DNA from: Sulfitobacter sp. SK012
GTDB taxonomy: Bacteria > Pseudomonadota > Alphaproteobacteria > Rhodobacterales > Rhodobacteraceae
Direction of reading: 5' to 3'
NCBI RefSeq assembly: GCF_003352085.1
Contig: NZ_CP025804.1
Span: 1,550,001 to 1,614,000, forward strand
Length of the DNA stretch: 64,000 nt
The translations under genes were made by a program, and so were the position numbers. The notes under the pieces were generated by a model that was given only the letters and a program-made list of their open reading frames with translations, ran no database searches and had not been told where the DNA came from. This document shows, piece by piece, positions 63,991-64,000 of this stretch (its first letter is position 1; each line of letters begins with the position of its first letter).

Positions 63991-64000
63991 CATATTAGGT

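Noticed and set aside
1..64000. CRISPR arrays, rRNA genes, prophage
   Set aside because: No regular spaced repeats, no rRNA-like blocks and no integrase, capsid or terminase genes were seen.

Overview
The window looks like a chromosomal segment of a Rhodobacterales alphaproteobacterium, probably of the marine Roseobacter group. This is inferred from protein style: a PleD-like protein with a degenerate receiver, a DUF3572 protein, a non-pyrrolysine MttB homologue, fused carnitine dehydrogenase/thioesterase, and homoserine dehydrogenase next to recJ. Base composition is moderately GC-rich and gene packing is dense, with many ATGA overlaps. No rRNA, CRISPR array or intact prophage was seen. One tRNA (Glu, UUC) is present.

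Layout. 1-6.9 kb: a regulator cut by the window edge, a small membrane protein, a UDG-superfamily protein, an IS30-type transposase remnant, a secreted protein of unknown role and a chemotaxis receptor. 7-10 kb: metG and an MFS transporter, both on the minus strand. 10.2-16.3 kb: an aldo/keto reductase, then a carnitine-to-glycine-betaine operon (BKACE enzyme, lipocalin, carnitine dehydrogenase fused to a thioesterase), an XRE-type regulator and a divergent fatty-acid desaturase sharing a perfect palindrome. 16.3-22.2 kb: Nudix and DUF983 proteins, an EF-hand protein followed by an ECF sigma/anti-sigma-like/periplasmic-sensor set, a PleD-like diguanylate cyclase, DUF3572 and a HAD phosphatase. 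22.2-30.1 kb: an MttB-family protein, an H-NOX-like protein overlapping a diguanylate cyclase, then a GntR/DapA-like/ALDH/FAD-oxidoreductase catabolic set.

30.3-56.6 kb is an extracellular-polysaccharide locus: GT2, WecG/TagA-type GT, O-antigen-ligase-like protein, GT4, Wzx-type flippase, Wzz/GumC-type protein, CpsD-like ATPase and ExoY-like initiating sugar transferase. Embedded in it is an apparent single transcription unit of about 17 kb (33915-50778): a type I PKS with a thioesterase, a GT2, a formyltransferase/adenylation/luciferase-like monooxygenase/carrier NRPS, a phosphopantetheinyl transferase, an SGNH-like protein, an SGNH/glycoside-hydrolase-like fusion and another GT2. The most interesting hypothesis here is that a formylated, oxidised aminoacyl or polyketide group is made and then glycosylated or transferred to the polysaccharide. 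The sequence shows the linkage of genes; the chemistry is inference.

57-64 kb is mostly housekeeping: tRNA-Glu, recJ, hom, a small lipoprotein, a TetR regulator, pirin, a 3-hydroxyisobutyrate-dehydrogenase-family enzyme and a membrane protein ending at a clear terminator.
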